Shown piece by piece: positions 1 through 9,184 of a stretch of DNA of 64,000 nucleotides; within the stretch, counting starts at the first letter, position 1; each line of letters starts with the position of its first letter. The position numbers and the translations under genes were made by a program. Below the pieces are notes generated by a model. It had not been told where the DNA came from, did no database searches, and saw only the letters and a list, made by a program, of their open reading frames with translations. Source of the DNA: Flexilinea flocculi (lineage in GTDB: Bacteria > Chloroflexota > Anaerolineae > Anaerolineales > Anaerolineaceae); NCBI RefSeq assembly GCF_001192795.1, contig NZ_DF968181.1, positions 2,196,659 to 2,260,658 on the forward strand, read 5' to 3'.

Positions 1-265
1 ATATCAGATATTGAATATTGCCCGATTTTTGTTCGTTCAATAGATATGCTTTGATTTCATCGCAGCTCCCGTTGTCAAAAACCATCAGATCATAATCGAC
101 ATCCGTTGTGCTGTTTCGAATACCGTTCAAGCAAGCTTTTAAGACTTCAGGCATTTCCGCATAGAAACCACTGATAAATGGGATGTAATTCAGAACTGCC
201 ACTGTCACTCTGGCCGGTTTTGCTACATCCTTCACAAATTTTGCAGGATTTTGTCCAATTCGCAT
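1..265 (-). CDS. Glycosyltransferase, family 2-like (N-terminal part only)
   Basis: The reverse strand reads from an ATG at 265 and stays open to the window edge, so only about 88 N-terminal residues are present. The start is preceded by a GAGGAAG ribosome binding site. The peptide has the GT-A opening seen in family 2 glycosyltransferases: a hydrophobic beta strand (VTVAVLNY), then a second strand ending in VFDNGS, where an acidic residue normally helps bind the nucleotide sugar. It would transfer a sugar from a nucleotide donor during glycan assembly. It lies about 35 bp after the preceding glycosyltransferase on the same strand and is probably the next gene of the glycan operon. Donor and acceptor cannot be told from this fragment. 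Confidence 0.7.
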   Translation of the reverse strand, partial: MRIGQNPAKFVKDVAKPARVTVAVLNYIPFISGFYAEMPEVLKACLNGIRNSTTDVDYDLMVFDNGSCDEIKAYLLNEQKSGNIQYLI

Positions 266-300
266 GGTGTCTTCCTCTTATTCCACATCATCCATCGATG

Positions 301-1230
301 TCAGGAATTCTTATTATTTTTTGTTAAGAATTTGCGTAATTCACCATACGCTTTTTTCGGATGAAATACGGCAAAAAATGCTTCTCCCAGAAGTCTTGAT
401 TTCAGAGTTACCAAAGGAAAAATTTCGATCTCCCTTAATATTTTTTTCACTGTTAGACTTGGGCGTGTTAAGGAGCCGTCTTTTTTCATTTTCCAGTCAC
501 AATCCAGTAAAGTGAAAACAGTCCGCTTCCCGCCTGCTAATTTTACATTTTCGAAGGATTCCTGTTGCCGGTAATGAGGCTGTCCTCCCGGAAGATGCGC
601 GTAATCGTGATCCTGATGGATGATATCGATCACGTCCGAACAGTCGATCAGTTTCCAACCTCTCATCCTTGCTTCATAAAACATCCAGTTATCCCAACCA
701 GATCTGCCGATTGCAAAATCAGGCATTTTCATAAAACAATTTCGTGGGAAAATAAAATAATCGCTGCCCCCTGCCGGATGACGTCTGCCACGATTTTTTA
801 TATCCTCTCGGATACGATCAATCCATCCATCAGACATATTGATTTTTTCCCGAATATCCAAATCCCAACGTTGTCCAACCAGCAGGAATTGCTTCTCATA
901 ACTCAATATGCTTTCGGCTATTTCCAAAAAATTCGGGAGAAGAATAATATCTGCGTTGACATATGCCAATAAAGGAGAAATGGAAGTCTCCCGTGCTAAG
1001 GAAAAGATATCGCTCAACAACGGTGTTCCAGATGAATTGCGCTTCACATGAGGAATATATCGGACTTCCAAATCAATGGACGCTTCTTCTACACCAGGAT
1101 CATCGCCGATCAGGACAATGTCAACATCTTTTCCAAATTGTTTCCAGGATTGAATTGCATTCCATTGAATTGTTGCGATATGGTCACGGATGAAAGCTTT
1201 AGGAGAGATAAAAATTGTCATCACACTCAT
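301..1230 (-). CDS. Putative glycosyltransferase (GT-A like)
   Basis: A 309-residue soluble protein without signal peptide or membrane segment. The N-terminal half alternates hydrophobic strands with a GDD motif (about residues 42-44, in VLIGDDPG) and a YVNADI motif (about 90-95), the kind of Asp-containing motif that binds metal and nucleotide in GT-A enzymes. The start ATG shares an ATGA overlap with the stop of the cytidylyltransferase upstream, and an AAAGGAG site lies about 12 bp before it, so the two are translationally coupled. Its place in the glycan operon supports a sugar-transfer role. The exact family is not certain and it could be an unassigned glycosyltransferase. Confidence 0.6.
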   Translation of the reverse strand: MSVMTIFISPKAFIRDHIATIQWNAIQSWKQFGKDVDIVLIGDDPGVEEASIDLEVRYIPHVKRNSSGTPLLSDIFSLARETSISPLLAYVNADIILLPNFLEIAESILSYEKQFLLVGQRWDLDIREKINMSDGWIDRIREDIKNRGRRHPAGGSDYFIFPRNCFMKMPDFAIGRSGWDNWMFYEARMRGWKLIDCSDVIDIIHQDHDYAHLPGGQPHYRQQESFENVKLAGGKRTVFTLLDCDWKMKKDGSLTRPSLTVKKILREIEIFPLVTLKSRLLGEAFFAVFHPKKAYGELRKFLTKNNKNS

Positions 1231-1994
1231 GTTTTTTTCAAGCTCCTTTCATCCACAACATCAACCTGTTTTGCATGAGTAGATTCGTTAATCCGTTCTA
1301 AATCCGGGTTTTGCTCGATGATTTTCAATACATCATACCATGAAGCTTGCAGCGGATCTGATAACCGTTTAAAGATTTCCTGTAAGAGCAAGTAATCATC
1401 CAATGTGTCGATTGTCCAGCGATGATTTCCATAATCCGGATAATGATCCAGAATCTCTACTTTAAAGCGACCTGGAACGGAATAAAACCAGGGCATGACA
1501 TGTTCTCGTTCAAAAGGTTCTCTGGCTTCCTGCCATGCTTTTTTGAGATTCATGAAGCTGACTACTTCCACATCCAGACCAATAGGGAATGTTCGATGCC
1601 AGGGCGGAGGCAGACGATTTGCAGTAAAATCTGCTCCGGTATTGAGGAAATGCCGTATTGTATCATCAATTACTTTGGGATCAATCAAAGGACAGTCAGC
1701 CGTTACACGAATGATCAGATCTGAGTGAACGGAAAGTGAAGCCTGATAAAATCGGTCCAAAACATCAAACTCGGATCCGCGAAAGCAGGCAATTCCATGC
1801 TCCAGGCACCATTTTTCGATCGGGTCATCTGCTACATTCACTGTTGTAGCCACAAGCACTTCATCCACGAACGCCGCCTGGGCTCCGCGCCTTACAACCC
1901 ATTCGAGAACCGGTCTGCCCTGCAAATCTAAAAGTACTTTCCCGGGCAGCCTGCTTGAACCCATTCTGGCTTGAATTATCAATGTTTTTTTCAT
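1227..1994 (-). CDS. spsF: Cytidylyltransferase, SpsF-like (CMP-sugar synthesis)
   Basis: The N-terminus carries the hallmark QARMGSSRLPGK nucleotide-binding motif of the CMP-sugar cytidylyltransferase group, followed by conserved acidic segments (ADCPLIDP; VEVVS). Such enzymes join CTP to a nonulosonic acid or related sugar acid to give the CMP-activated donor. The open frame extends upstream only through a GTG at 2090; the ATG at 1994 (MKKTLIIQARM) places the motif at the usual distance and has a modest AGGAT site. The gene overlaps the following glycosyltransferase by 4 bp. A NeuB/SpsE-type synthase lies two genes upstream in the transcript, matching the spsE-spsF pairing known from Bacillus spore-coat glycan loci. 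The actual sugar is unknown. Confidence 0.8.
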   Translation of the reverse strand: MKKTLIIQARMGSSRLPGKVLLDLQGRPVLEWVVRRGAQAAFVDEVLVATTVNVADDPIEKWCLEHGIACFRGSEFDVLDRFYQASLSVHSDLIIRVTADCPLIDPKVIDDTIRHFLNTGADFTANRLPPPWHRTFPIGLDVEVVSFMNLKKAWQEAREPFEREHVMPWFYSVPGRFKVEILDHYPDYGNHRWTIDTLDDYLLLQEIFKRLSDPLQASWYDVLKIIEQNPDLERINESTHAKQVDVVDERSLKKT

Positions 1995-2120
1995 GTGATG
2001 ATCCTGAAATTCATCATCTGTATTATTTCCTTTACTGCTCTGATATTTCGAGGTTTTTTTCTGCGAAAAAACTTCCATTTTTTCAGTCACTTCTCAGTAG
2101 AAAAATGCAGGTTCTGCATG

Positions 2121-3254
2121 TTATCTGGAAAAACCTCTTTGCTTTGAAACAGCAATTGCTTGTTCATAAGCAGTTGTTAATTGGAACTTATTCTTTTCCC
2201 AATCTGCTTTTTCCTCAATCATTTTCCGCGCATTCTTTATCATCGAATTCAGTTTCCCTCTGTTTTCATAACAAAACAGAATTTTTTCTGCCAACATCTG
2301 CTCGTTATTGGGCTCAAACAATAAACCGGTTTCATCCGCTGTTACCCATTCAAGATTACCCGGAATTGCGGAGACAAGCACAGGAACTTCAAATGCCATC
2401 GCTTCCAACAACGATACGGATGTTCCATCCGTAATCGAAGCGCTTAAATAAAGATCAGAGGCGCAATAATAATCCTTCAATTCATCATTCTTTTTCCGTC
2501 CGATCCAAAAAATCCGCTTTTGGATTTCCTCAGGAGCCGATGAAGCCATTTGTTGAAGCATCGCTTTTTGGCTGCCGTCCCCTAACAGTAACAATTTCAA
2601 AGACGAAACATTTTGTGCCGCCAACAAAAAGCCTTTCACAATTGTTGCGACATTGTAATTCGGTTCCATGGTTCGCAGACTGATGAGGACAAAATCATCA
2701 TCCTGCACGAATTCCCCTCGAAGTAGACTTTTTTTGCGAGTCAGTTTTTGCAGATCAATTCCCCACGGAAAAATTGTTGCATGCGCTGGATTTAATCCCA
2801 GCGATGCTGCCGTATCACGCTCAACATAACAATCACCGAGAAACCAGTCCGCGTTCTGCAGAGCGAAAGCAGTTGTTTGTCTCATGGCATCGCTGATTTC
2901 AATATCATGCATCAGATCAAAGCCCCAAGACATCGCCGCATGCGGATGCAAACCTGCCCTGGCTGCCAACCAGGAGACATCTGGAAGCGGTCCAGTATGA
3001 ATCACATCCGGTCGGATTTCATTCCAAATCGTTTTCAAATCGGATATGACATAGGGATCGTTAACTGGATCTCGAGGTGATTTTCCCCATTTCCAGTTAA
3101 TCACATGCACAGAGTCTGGAAGTTTCCTGCGTTCCAGACGTTGGCCACGGTCTTCCAGCCGCAGGTAATAACATTCATGGCCGATTTCTGCAATAGCTTT
3201 CAAAAACCGATAATCATGCGGGGTATAGTCTCTTGAAAAAAAAAGTACTTTCAT
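2121..3254 (-). CDS. Glycosyltransferase, family 4 (GT-B)
   Basis: A 377-residue protein with two Rossmann-like halves. The C-terminal half has the features of GT4 enzymes: a strand LKLLLLGDGSQKAML, the segment RIFWIGRKKNDELKDYYCASDLYLSAS, and the donor-binding stretch ending TDGTSVSLLEAMAFEVPVL, where the E of SLLEAMA is the conserved nucleotide-contacting residue. The N-terminus (MKVLFFSRDY) is the acceptor-side Rossmann fold. It is cytoplasmic and likely retaining, extending a lipid-linked glycan. It sits between the NeuB-like and SpsF-like genes in the same direction. Donor and linkage are unknown. Confidence 0.82.
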   Translation of the reverse strand: MKVLFFSRDYTPHDYRFLKAIAEIGHECYYLRLEDRGQRLERRKLPDSVHVINWKWGKSPRDPVNDPYVISDLKTIWNEIRPDVIHTGPLPDVSWLAARAGLHPHAAMSWGFDLMHDIEISDAMRQTTAFALQNADWFLGDCYVERDTAASLGLNPAHATIFPWGIDLQKLTRKKSLLRGEFVQDDDFVLISLRTMEPNYNVATIVKGFLLAAQNVSSLKLLLLGDGSQKAMLQQMASSAPEEIQKRIFWIGRKKNDELKDYYCASDLYLSASITDGTSVSLLEAMAFEVPVLVSAIPGNLEWVTADETGLLFEPNNEQMLAEKILFCYENRGKLNSMIKNARKMIEEKADWEKNKFQLTTAYEQAIAVSKQRGFSR

Positions 3255-3347
3255 AAATTTTTATGAACAGTTTTTGGTCCTATTTATAATTTCGTGTTGA
3301 TCGATTTATTAGCATGAAGACCGATAGGCAATAGTATTTCGGTTATC

Positions 3348-4415
3348 TTATCCTAATAGTTTCCAACTGAGTTCTTTGCCGAACGGGATATCTTCCAATG
3401 CCTTCATGCCGATCACGTTATCGATTTCCGGCGGTTTGATGGCTCCCGGCACTGCAGGACGCAAAACGTCAATCATATTCCTTGAGAAAACCTCGCCGGC
3501 ACGAATATCCCTTGCCGCGCGGAGACAACGCCGCTGGATTACCGAGGTTTCTAATTCATTCTCATTGATGTACTTCTCCGAAGAACCCAGCGCTTTCTCT
3601 AACTGACGTGTATTTTCGACCATTGCTGCCCAGGAGACAGGATTCATCGCAAATTTATGATCCGGTCCTTCCCGATTGTTATCATCCGTAAAATGCTTTT
3701 CAATCACACGGGCACCGAGAGCTACTGCGCCTAACACGGTCGCATGTCCGGGTGTGTGATCGGATAAGCCCAAAATCAAATCCGGCCAAATCGTCGCATA
3801 GGTCTGTAAAACACGCAGATGAATGTATTGAAAGTTTTCAAGGCTGGCTGTATAGTTGGTATTGCACTGCATCAAAACCAGTTGTGAATTCTTTGCAAGG
3901 ATTGTATGAACAGCCCGCTGCACATCACAGAGATCAGAGGCTCCAGTTGCCAGCAAAACGGGTTTTCCTTTAGAGGCAATGCGTTCCAAAGATTCAAGCC
4001 AGTCAATATCCCCGGATCCGATTTTATAGACGGACATGTACGCATCCAGCCAGTCAATTGATTCAAAGTCATATGGAGCCGAGAAATATTCAATTCCTTC
4101 TTTATCACAGGTCTCTTTCAATTCGGATGACCAACGATCAGGTACTGAAGCATCCTGATAGACCTCAAACACGGATTTTTTCCATTTTGCCTGATGGGAT
4201 TGCTGCCCGCCCATCGTACGAAAGCCGTAATCCGAGACAATTTTTGCAGCTTTAAAGTTTTGAAATTTTGCTGCATCAGCGCCGTTCTCTTTTGCGATAT
4301 GAATTAATTGTTTTGCCCGATTCAGATCACCGTCATGATTGGCAGCGATGTCAGCAATAAAATAGACAGGTTCATCGATTCCAATGGTTTTTTTCCCGAT
4401 CTTTATTTTTTCCAT
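3348..4415 (-). CDS. spsE: N-acetylneuraminate synthase family protein (NeuB/SpsE/PseI-like)
   Basis: Family members condense phosphoenolpyruvate with a 6-carbon amino sugar to make a 9-carbon sialic-type acid. The N-terminal TIM-barrel motifs are clear: FIADIAANHDGD (the usual AEIGxNHxG), DAAKFQ for DAVKFQ, and ATGASDLCDV. The last 60 or so residues form the antifreeze-like SAF domain (RDIRAGEVF ... AIKPPEI). The chosen ATG at 4415 has a GGGATG site 5 bp upstream; an open TTG extension reaches 4457 without support. With the dehydratase, reductase and cytidylyltransferase nearby it suggests a nonulosonic acid on the exported glycan. An aminotransferase and UDP-sugar hydrolase, normally needed, are not in this window, so the product cannot be named. 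Confidence 0.85.
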   Translation of the reverse strand: MEKIKIGKKTIGIDEPVYFIADIAANHDGDLNRAKQLIHIAKENGADAAKFQNFKAAKIVSDYGFRTMGGQQSHQAKWKKSVFEVYQDASVPDRWSSELKETCDKEGIEYFSAPYDFESIDWLDAYMSVYKIGSGDIDWLESLERIASKGKPVLLATGASDLCDVQRAVHTILAKNSQLVLMQCNTNYTASLENFQYIHLRVLQTYATIWPDLILGLSDHTPGHATVLGAVALGARVIEKHFTDDNNREGPDHKFAMNPVSWAAMVENTRQLEKALGSSEKYINENELETSVIQRRCLRAARDIRAGEVFSRNMIDVLRPAVPGAIKPPEIDNVIGMKALEDIPFGKELSWKLLG

Positions 4416-4657
4416 AATCATCCCGTTTGTGGTATCAGTCTTTTGACAAATCAGCAATTCGCAATTGATTCAAGAGAGTGTTTGATAATTCGCATTGTTG
4501 CAGACAAATTGAATTGTCTTTCAAGAAAATATCGTTTCTTCCGATAATTCAAAATATGAAAAGAATTCTTTGTCAGTTCTTTTATTCTGCAAATTAATCC
4601 ATAGTACGAATTACTACTTTTCTGCTCGTTTCTAAAAAGGCTTTTCCAATTTTCGAG

Positions 4658-5632
4658 TTATTGTAATCCAATCTGCTTCAATAATTCCGGCAATCCATCC
4701 TGATAGGCTTGATAAAAATCTTCAAGACAATCCTTTTGGGTCGGCAGATTCTCACCCAGCAACCGGTGCAGTTTGTCAGTATTCATAATCAAATTTGGTG
4801 ATCGTTTTGCAGTAAGCCCGCTATCTTTCCACGAAACCGGAGATATTAATGAGGCATCCAAACCAAATCGTCGCGCGATGGAGACACCAAAATCATATTT
4901 GCTCTGAAAATCAGAGCTAAAAACATGATATAAACCGGAAGCATCCATTTGAATTAATTGATCGAGAATACGAACCATATTCTGGACATAAAGCGTACAG
5001 AAAAAAACATCGGTAAAGCCCATCATTGTTTTCTTCTCTGCCAGATTATGAAAAAAAATCTCCCCCAGACTCCGGCTTTGCGTCACACTCCAGCCATAAA
5101 AATTTACTCGTGCTACCAGAGCCTCTGGATTTTGATCCAGGACATTCTGCTCTCCAAGTAATTTTGTTTGCGCATAAACGTTGATGGGGTTTGTCTGATC
5201 CTCTTCATGGTAGCCTTCTTCACCGCAATCCAGACCGTCGAAAACCGCATCAGTGGAAATATGAATTAGACGGATTTTGTGTTTTCGGGCAAGAGAAGCA
5301 ATCTCGCCCGGAATCTCGCCATTGATCTGCCGAGCCATCAACGGATTTTTCTCACAGGCATCGATATTAGCCATTGCAGCACAATGAATGATCGCATCCG
5401 GTCGCGCTTCTGCAATCATTCTTTCAGCAGTGCCTTCAATAAAAAAATCCCCCTGAATCAAATCAAAGGGAACTTGCTGCAGCTGCTTCTTGTTGTAAAC
5501 TCCAATCACATGATACGCATCCTTCAACTGTACAGCCAGATTCAAACCCAACAAACCGGAAGCCCCTGTTACCAATAAACGGGGTTTGCTTTCCGGTGAG
5601 TCGCTGGATGAATTATGATGAAGCAGATTCAT
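4658..5632 (-). CDS. NAD(P)-dependent sugar reductase, RmlD-like SDR
   Basis: An extended short-chain dehydrogenase with the LLVTGASGLLGLNL glycine motif near residue 20, the IIHCAAMAN segment, STDAVFDG, and the catalytic pair in VYAQTK (YxxxK with Q and T between Tyr and Lys). It is 324 residues long, close to RmlD-type dTDP-4-dehydrorhamnose reductases, and lacks the cupin tail of CapF-type enzymes. It would reduce the 4-keto group of a nucleotide-linked 4-keto-6-deoxy sugar. Its start overlaps the stop of the PseB-like dehydratase by 4 bp (ATGA), so the two probably act in sequence on one UDP-sugar. No rmlABC genes are seen here, which argues against ordinary rhamnose synthesis. Confidence 0.75.
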   Translation of the reverse strand: MNLLHHNSSSDSPESKPRLLVTGASGLLGLNLAVQLKDAYHVIGVYNKKQLQQVPFDLIQGDFFIEGTAERMIAEARPDAIIHCAAMANIDACEKNPLMARQINGEIPGEIASLARKHKIRLIHISTDAVFDGLDCGEEGYHEEDQTNPINVYAQTKLLGEQNVLDQNPEALVARVNFYGWSVTQSRSLGEIFFHNLAEKKTMMGFTDVFFCTLYVQNMVRILDQLIQMDASGLYHVFSSDFQSKYDFGVSIARRFGLDASLISPVSWKDSGLTAKRSPNLIMNTDKLHRLLGENLPTQKDCLEDFYQAYQDGLPELLKQIGLQ

Positions 5633-6636
5633 TGAAGTTGTCCATTTTCAAAAGCTTCTTTAAAAGGAGCAATCATCCGTTTGACCCCTTCCAGGTCCAG
5701 CCATTCTGAATTATTGTCGCTGGAATAATGAAATCCTTCCGGTAATGGCTTGCCAATTTTTTCCCATTCACGACCGAACCATGTCGTTCCTGTCGGCTGC
5801 ACCACAAACATGTCATTTAATTCCACAGAGTTTCTTGCTTCATCTTCGGAAATCAGGACTTCATGCAATTTTTCACCTGGTCGAATTCCGGTATAAATGA
5901 TCTCTGCTTCCGGAGCAATAGCAATTGCCAGATCCTTAACTGCCATACTCGGAATTTTCGGAACAAACACTTCGCCACCATACATTTGTTCTATGCAGCG
6001 AATGACAAAATGAGCGCCATTTTCCAGTGATATCCAGAATCGCGTCATCCGTTCATCCGTAACCGTTAATGTGCCGTTCGCGCTTTGACGAAGGAAAACC
6101 GGAACTACCGATCCGCGGCTGCCAACTACATTTCCATAACGAACGCAGGAGAAGCGCACGGTACGACCACCAGCATATGAATTGCTTTGAATAAAGAGTT
6201 TTTCAGCAGCTAACTTCGTCACGCCGTACAGATTCAATGGATTGACTGCCTTATCTGTACTGATTGCAAGGACTTTTTTTACTCCGGTATCGAGGGCAGC
6301 CTCTATTACATTCTGGCTGCCAAGTATATTCGTCTTAACGGCTTCCATCGGATTATATTCACAAGCCGGAACCTGCTTCAGCGCTGCAGCATGTACCACA
6401 ATATCCACACCTTCAAAAGCTCGTTTTAGCCTGGGAAGATCACGGATGTCGCCAAGAAAGTATCGTAAACTCGGATTATCATAACCTGAAGTTTGCATTT
6501 CATATTGTTTTAATTCATCTCTGCTATAAACAATGATCTTTGCAGGATGATATTCTGTCAGCATCGTCTTGATAAATTTTTTACCAAAAGAACCGGTTCC
6601 GCCGGTAATTAAGACTACTTTATTCGTCCAGTCCAT
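5629..6636 (-). CDS. pseB: UDP-N-acetylglucosamine 4,6-dehydratase, PseB/CapE type
   Basis: A 335-residue SDR matching soluble PseB/FlaA1 proteins. It has ITGGTGSFGKKF at residues 10-21, the HAAALKQVP motif (82-90), the STDKA segment (126-130) and Tyr137/Lys141 in YGVTK. Known relatives dehydrate UDP-GlcNAc at C4 and C6, often inverting C5, to give a 4-keto-6-deoxy sugar used for pseudaminic acid, FucNAc or QuiNAc. An AAGGAGA site precedes the ATG. The 4-bp overlap with the RmlD-like reductase suggests the keto sugar is reduced next. No N-terminal membrane domain is present, so it is the short form. Confidence 0.88.
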   Translation of the reverse strand: MDWTNKVVLITGGTGSFGKKFIKTMLTEYHPAKIIVYSRDELKQYEMQTSGYDNPSLRYFLGDIRDLPRLKRAFEGVDIVVHAAALKQVPACEYNPMEAVKTNILGSQNVIEAALDTGVKKVLAISTDKAVNPLNLYGVTKLAAEKLFIQSNSYAGGRTVRFSCVRYGNVVGSRGSVVPVFLRQSANGTLTVTDERMTRFWISLENGAHFVIRCIEQMYGGEVFVPKIPSMAVKDLAIAIAPEAEIIYTGIRPGEKLHEVLISEDEARNSVELNDMFVVQPTGTTWFGREWEKIGKPLPEGFHYSSDNNSEWLDLEGVKRMIAPFKEAFENGQLQ

Positions 6637-6677
6637 TCAATTCTCCTTCCAGAAATTCGGAATAAGACTAAAAATTA

Positions 6678-7565
6678 TTATTTTTCAGTCTCCGAGTGAG
6701 CAATTTTCTTAATAATAATTAACGGATACTGCCCATATTCACCGTAGAATTCAGGCCTTTTTTCTTCATTTCGGAATAATATCCGCAAAGCAAGTCTGCC
6801 AAATGGTTGATGGATTAAAGCCCGCAGCCATCGCACACTGACACTGCGCCAGCATCGGATGTCTACAGATAAAATTCCCGGCATATCCAGTTTGCTGCGG
6901 ATCCAGGAAGCATCGAGTTTCTGCACAAAGGTTCCAGTAGCTTGAGCGGTATCAGACACCGCTCGCTTTCCTTTTTGATCCTTTTTCAGTTCTTTCCCCC
7001 GAATTCTTGCAATAAGACGACCGATTTTTTCCATCTTTTCCATCATCGGCTGCCACTTTTTCATCATTTTTGATTCTGTCCAACCATTAACCACCACCGC
7101 GGTTCTTTTAGGAGCCAGCACACGAATCAGATCCATCCAGGCTTTTTCCTGTTCATCCAGAGGTAAATGATGCAATGTATGGAGGGAAACAATACCATCA
7201 AAAGCCCCCGCTGTAAACGGAAGGTTCGCAATATCCGCTACCACAAAAAGACCATGTGCGCCGATTTTTTTCCGTGCTTCAATCAGAGCAGTTATGGAGA
7301 TATCCGCACACACCCTTTTCTCAAAATTCATTGAATAGGTTAAATATTCAGGATATTGAACCGGACCAGAACCGGCATCCAGAAAAAATTTACCTCCGTC
7401 CGAAAAATATGGCGTAATCCGCAAATGACAGCGGTGAATATATTCAGCAGATACCGGACGTAAATCTTCATATCGCGCATTTTGATAATATCCGTCGGAC
7501 TCCTTCTTCCAGCCAATCTGGTCATAGAATTCTCGGACGTTTTGTTTTATCTCAGGTTCATTCAT
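6678..7565 (-). CDS. Class I SAM-dependent methyltransferase
   Basis: The SAM-binding Rossmann core is visible: motif I FLDAGSGPVQYPEYL near residues 62-76, an acidic end of strand 2 (RVCADIS), motif II VVADIANLPF, and SLHTLHHLP in the motif III region. The C-terminal 120 residues are basic and may face the glycan acceptor. Its ATG overlaps the stop of the capsule-type protein by one base (TAATG), so translation is coupled. Lying directly after an exporter whose ATPase has an extra C-terminal domain, it could cap or decorate the polymer by O-methylation, as WbdD does in E. coli O9a. That link is inference. Confidence 0.78.
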   Translation of the reverse strand: MNEPEIKQNVREFYDQIGWKKESDGYYQNARYEDLRPVSAEYIHRCHLRITPYFSDGGKFFLDAGSGPVQYPEYLTYSMNFEKRVCADISITALIEARKKIGAHGLFVVADIANLPFTAGAFDGIVSLHTLHHLPLDEQEKAWMDLIRVLAPKRTAVVVNGWTESKMMKKWQPMMEKMEKIGRLIARIRGKELKKDQKGKRAVSDTAQATGTFVQKLDASWIRSKLDMPGILSVDIRCWRSVSVRWLRALIHQPFGRLALRILFRNEEKRPEFYGEYGQYPLIIIKKIAHSETEK

Positions 7566-9184
7566 TATTTTTCCAATTTATCGGCAAATATTTCCGCCCA
7601 GTCTAATTTTTTCCCGATCAGATACTCAAAACTGGTCCCATATTCAACTTGTCCTTCCTTACTCAAAATATAAGAAAAAGGACGCCTGTCAAAATCATCC
7701 CACATTTTTACCAGATGCCAGGGGAATGGCCTTGCATACTCAAAGAAAAACGAATAAGCATATGCCCATGCCTGTTTCACTTGAGTTTCACTTAATACTG
7801 CCTTTTCCGGGTCATCCAGCATCCCGCCCAGTATCTTATAATAGCTGACCCAATTTTCCGGATCAAAAGTAAATCCCCTGCCGCGATAATGGGTTTGTCC
7901 GGCGACAATCACCGGCACACCACTCATGGACATTTCAAGTCCCATCGTTGTAGTGTATACCAAACCTAAACGAGCAATATCCACCAGATCATAGGAATTG
8001 GTCTTATCGGTCGGTGTAATCAGATGGATGTGCTCCGGCAGTTTAGGCAGCAGGTTTCGGACGACGTCCACCATGGAAGTTCCATGCGTCAGCTGTTCTC
8101 CGGGATGTACGCGGATGACCAGTTGCGCATCGGTTCGTTCAACAAAATACTGAACAGTACGCTCGATCCATTCCGCCATATTTTTCGAAAATGTATGCCT
8201 GCCCAGTGTTAAACTGTCGCCCAGTACATTCGTTGCCAGAAAGACAACCGGACGATCATCCAGCTTCAAACTTTCTCGAACTTTTTCACTGCCCACACGA
8301 TCGCTTCCCTGCCAACGGCGAGAAAAATTCTCCCAGATATTCGCATGTTGTCTGGCGCCAAACATCGCCTTGACTTTTTCGAGTTCCTCATCAGTAACTT
8401 GGATATTCTTCCGGATTTCCCAAAGATCATCCGTCTCCTGACGCATCACTTCACGGTTTTGCGCTATCCAGATTCGTTTTCGTTGTTCTCCAAATTCATA
8501 GGTTGTAACGGGTATATTCATCCATTTCGCAATACGATATGCCACACCCATTTCCTGAATCGTACCATTGGGTATGATCACATAATCTGGACGGTTATTT
8601 TTCAACCAGGAATAAAGAAGCCTTGCAAATGATTCATTCCGTTCCATCCGCATTTTGAATAACGGATCATTCTGGTCAAATTCCTCCACTTGAAGCGTAT
8701 ATTGTGTATCATAAGTGCTGACCTCTTCAATAATATGATGCAGCTCTTCTGGAATGGACTTATAGGAAGGGTGAATCGGCAGGAAAGAGACGATATCCAT
8801 ATATTTCTCAGCGTCTTCAAAGACTTTCTTTGTATACAAGTCCTGCCTGCGTAAATCGAACTTATTGACGGGTTTCTGCCAATCTGCATAAGGGAGATAT
8901 CCAAAAGTGACATGATGTCCCTTTGCGGCAAAATAGAGTGAAACCGTAGCAGCTTGTTCAACCCAATAGTGGAGTGATGTAAAAACAAAAATCTTTTTTG
9001 GTTTCTTTTGTTCGGTTTTAAATTGTTCAATATCTTTTAGAATTTGCGGAAGTCGTGCTTGAATATTTTTTAATGAATAACGGGTTCCAGGTTCACCCTT
9101 ATTCTTTAACTGGAAATAGAATTCGGCTGTTAAGGGAATTTCGCCTAAAATTTTGCTGATAGTTTCTTTATAAGTCGTTTGCAT
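7565..9184 (-). CDS. Capsule polysaccharide synthesis-type protein (KpsC/KpsS-like)
   Basis: A 539-residue soluble protein. The C-terminal half has a strand PVVFLATNVLGDS, then LVIRVHPGE, and a segment with LVDIARLGLVYTTTMGLEMSMSG followed by VPVIVAGQTHYRGRGFTFDP. This RxHP plus TSTxGLE-like arrangement is typical of the capsule-synthesis family (PF05159) and related GT-B glycerol/Kdo transferases. The N-terminal half (HYWVEQAATVSLYFAAKGHHV) is a second Rossmann-like lobe. It probably transfers a linker or terminal group to the polymer, next to the Wzt ATPase with which it shares a TAATG junction. The specific reaction cannot be read from sequence. Confidence 0.65.
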   Translation of the reverse strand: MQTTYKETISKILGEIPLTAEFYFQLKNKGEPGTRYSLKNIQARLPQILKDIEQFKTEQKKPKKIFVFTSLHYWVEQAATVSLYFAAKGHHVTFGYLPYADWQKPVNKFDLRRQDLYTKKVFEDAEKYMDIVSFLPIHPSYKSIPEELHHIIEEVSTYDTQYTLQVEEFDQNDPLFKMRMERNESFARLLYSWLKNNRPDYVIIPNGTIQEMGVAYRIAKWMNIPVTTYEFGEQRKRIWIAQNREVMRQETDDLWEIRKNIQVTDEELEKVKAMFGARQHANIWENFSRRWQGSDRVGSEKVRESLKLDDRPVVFLATNVLGDSLTLGRHTFSKNMAEWIERTVQYFVERTDAQLVIRVHPGEQLTHGTSMVDVVRNLLPKLPEHIHLITPTDKTNSYDLVDIARLGLVYTTTMGLEMSMSGVPVIVAGQTHYRGRGFTFDPENWVSYYKILGGMLDDPEKAVLSETQVKQAWAYAYSFFFEYARPFPWHLVKMWDDFDRRPFSYILSKEGQVEYGTSFEYLIGKKLDWAEIFADKLEK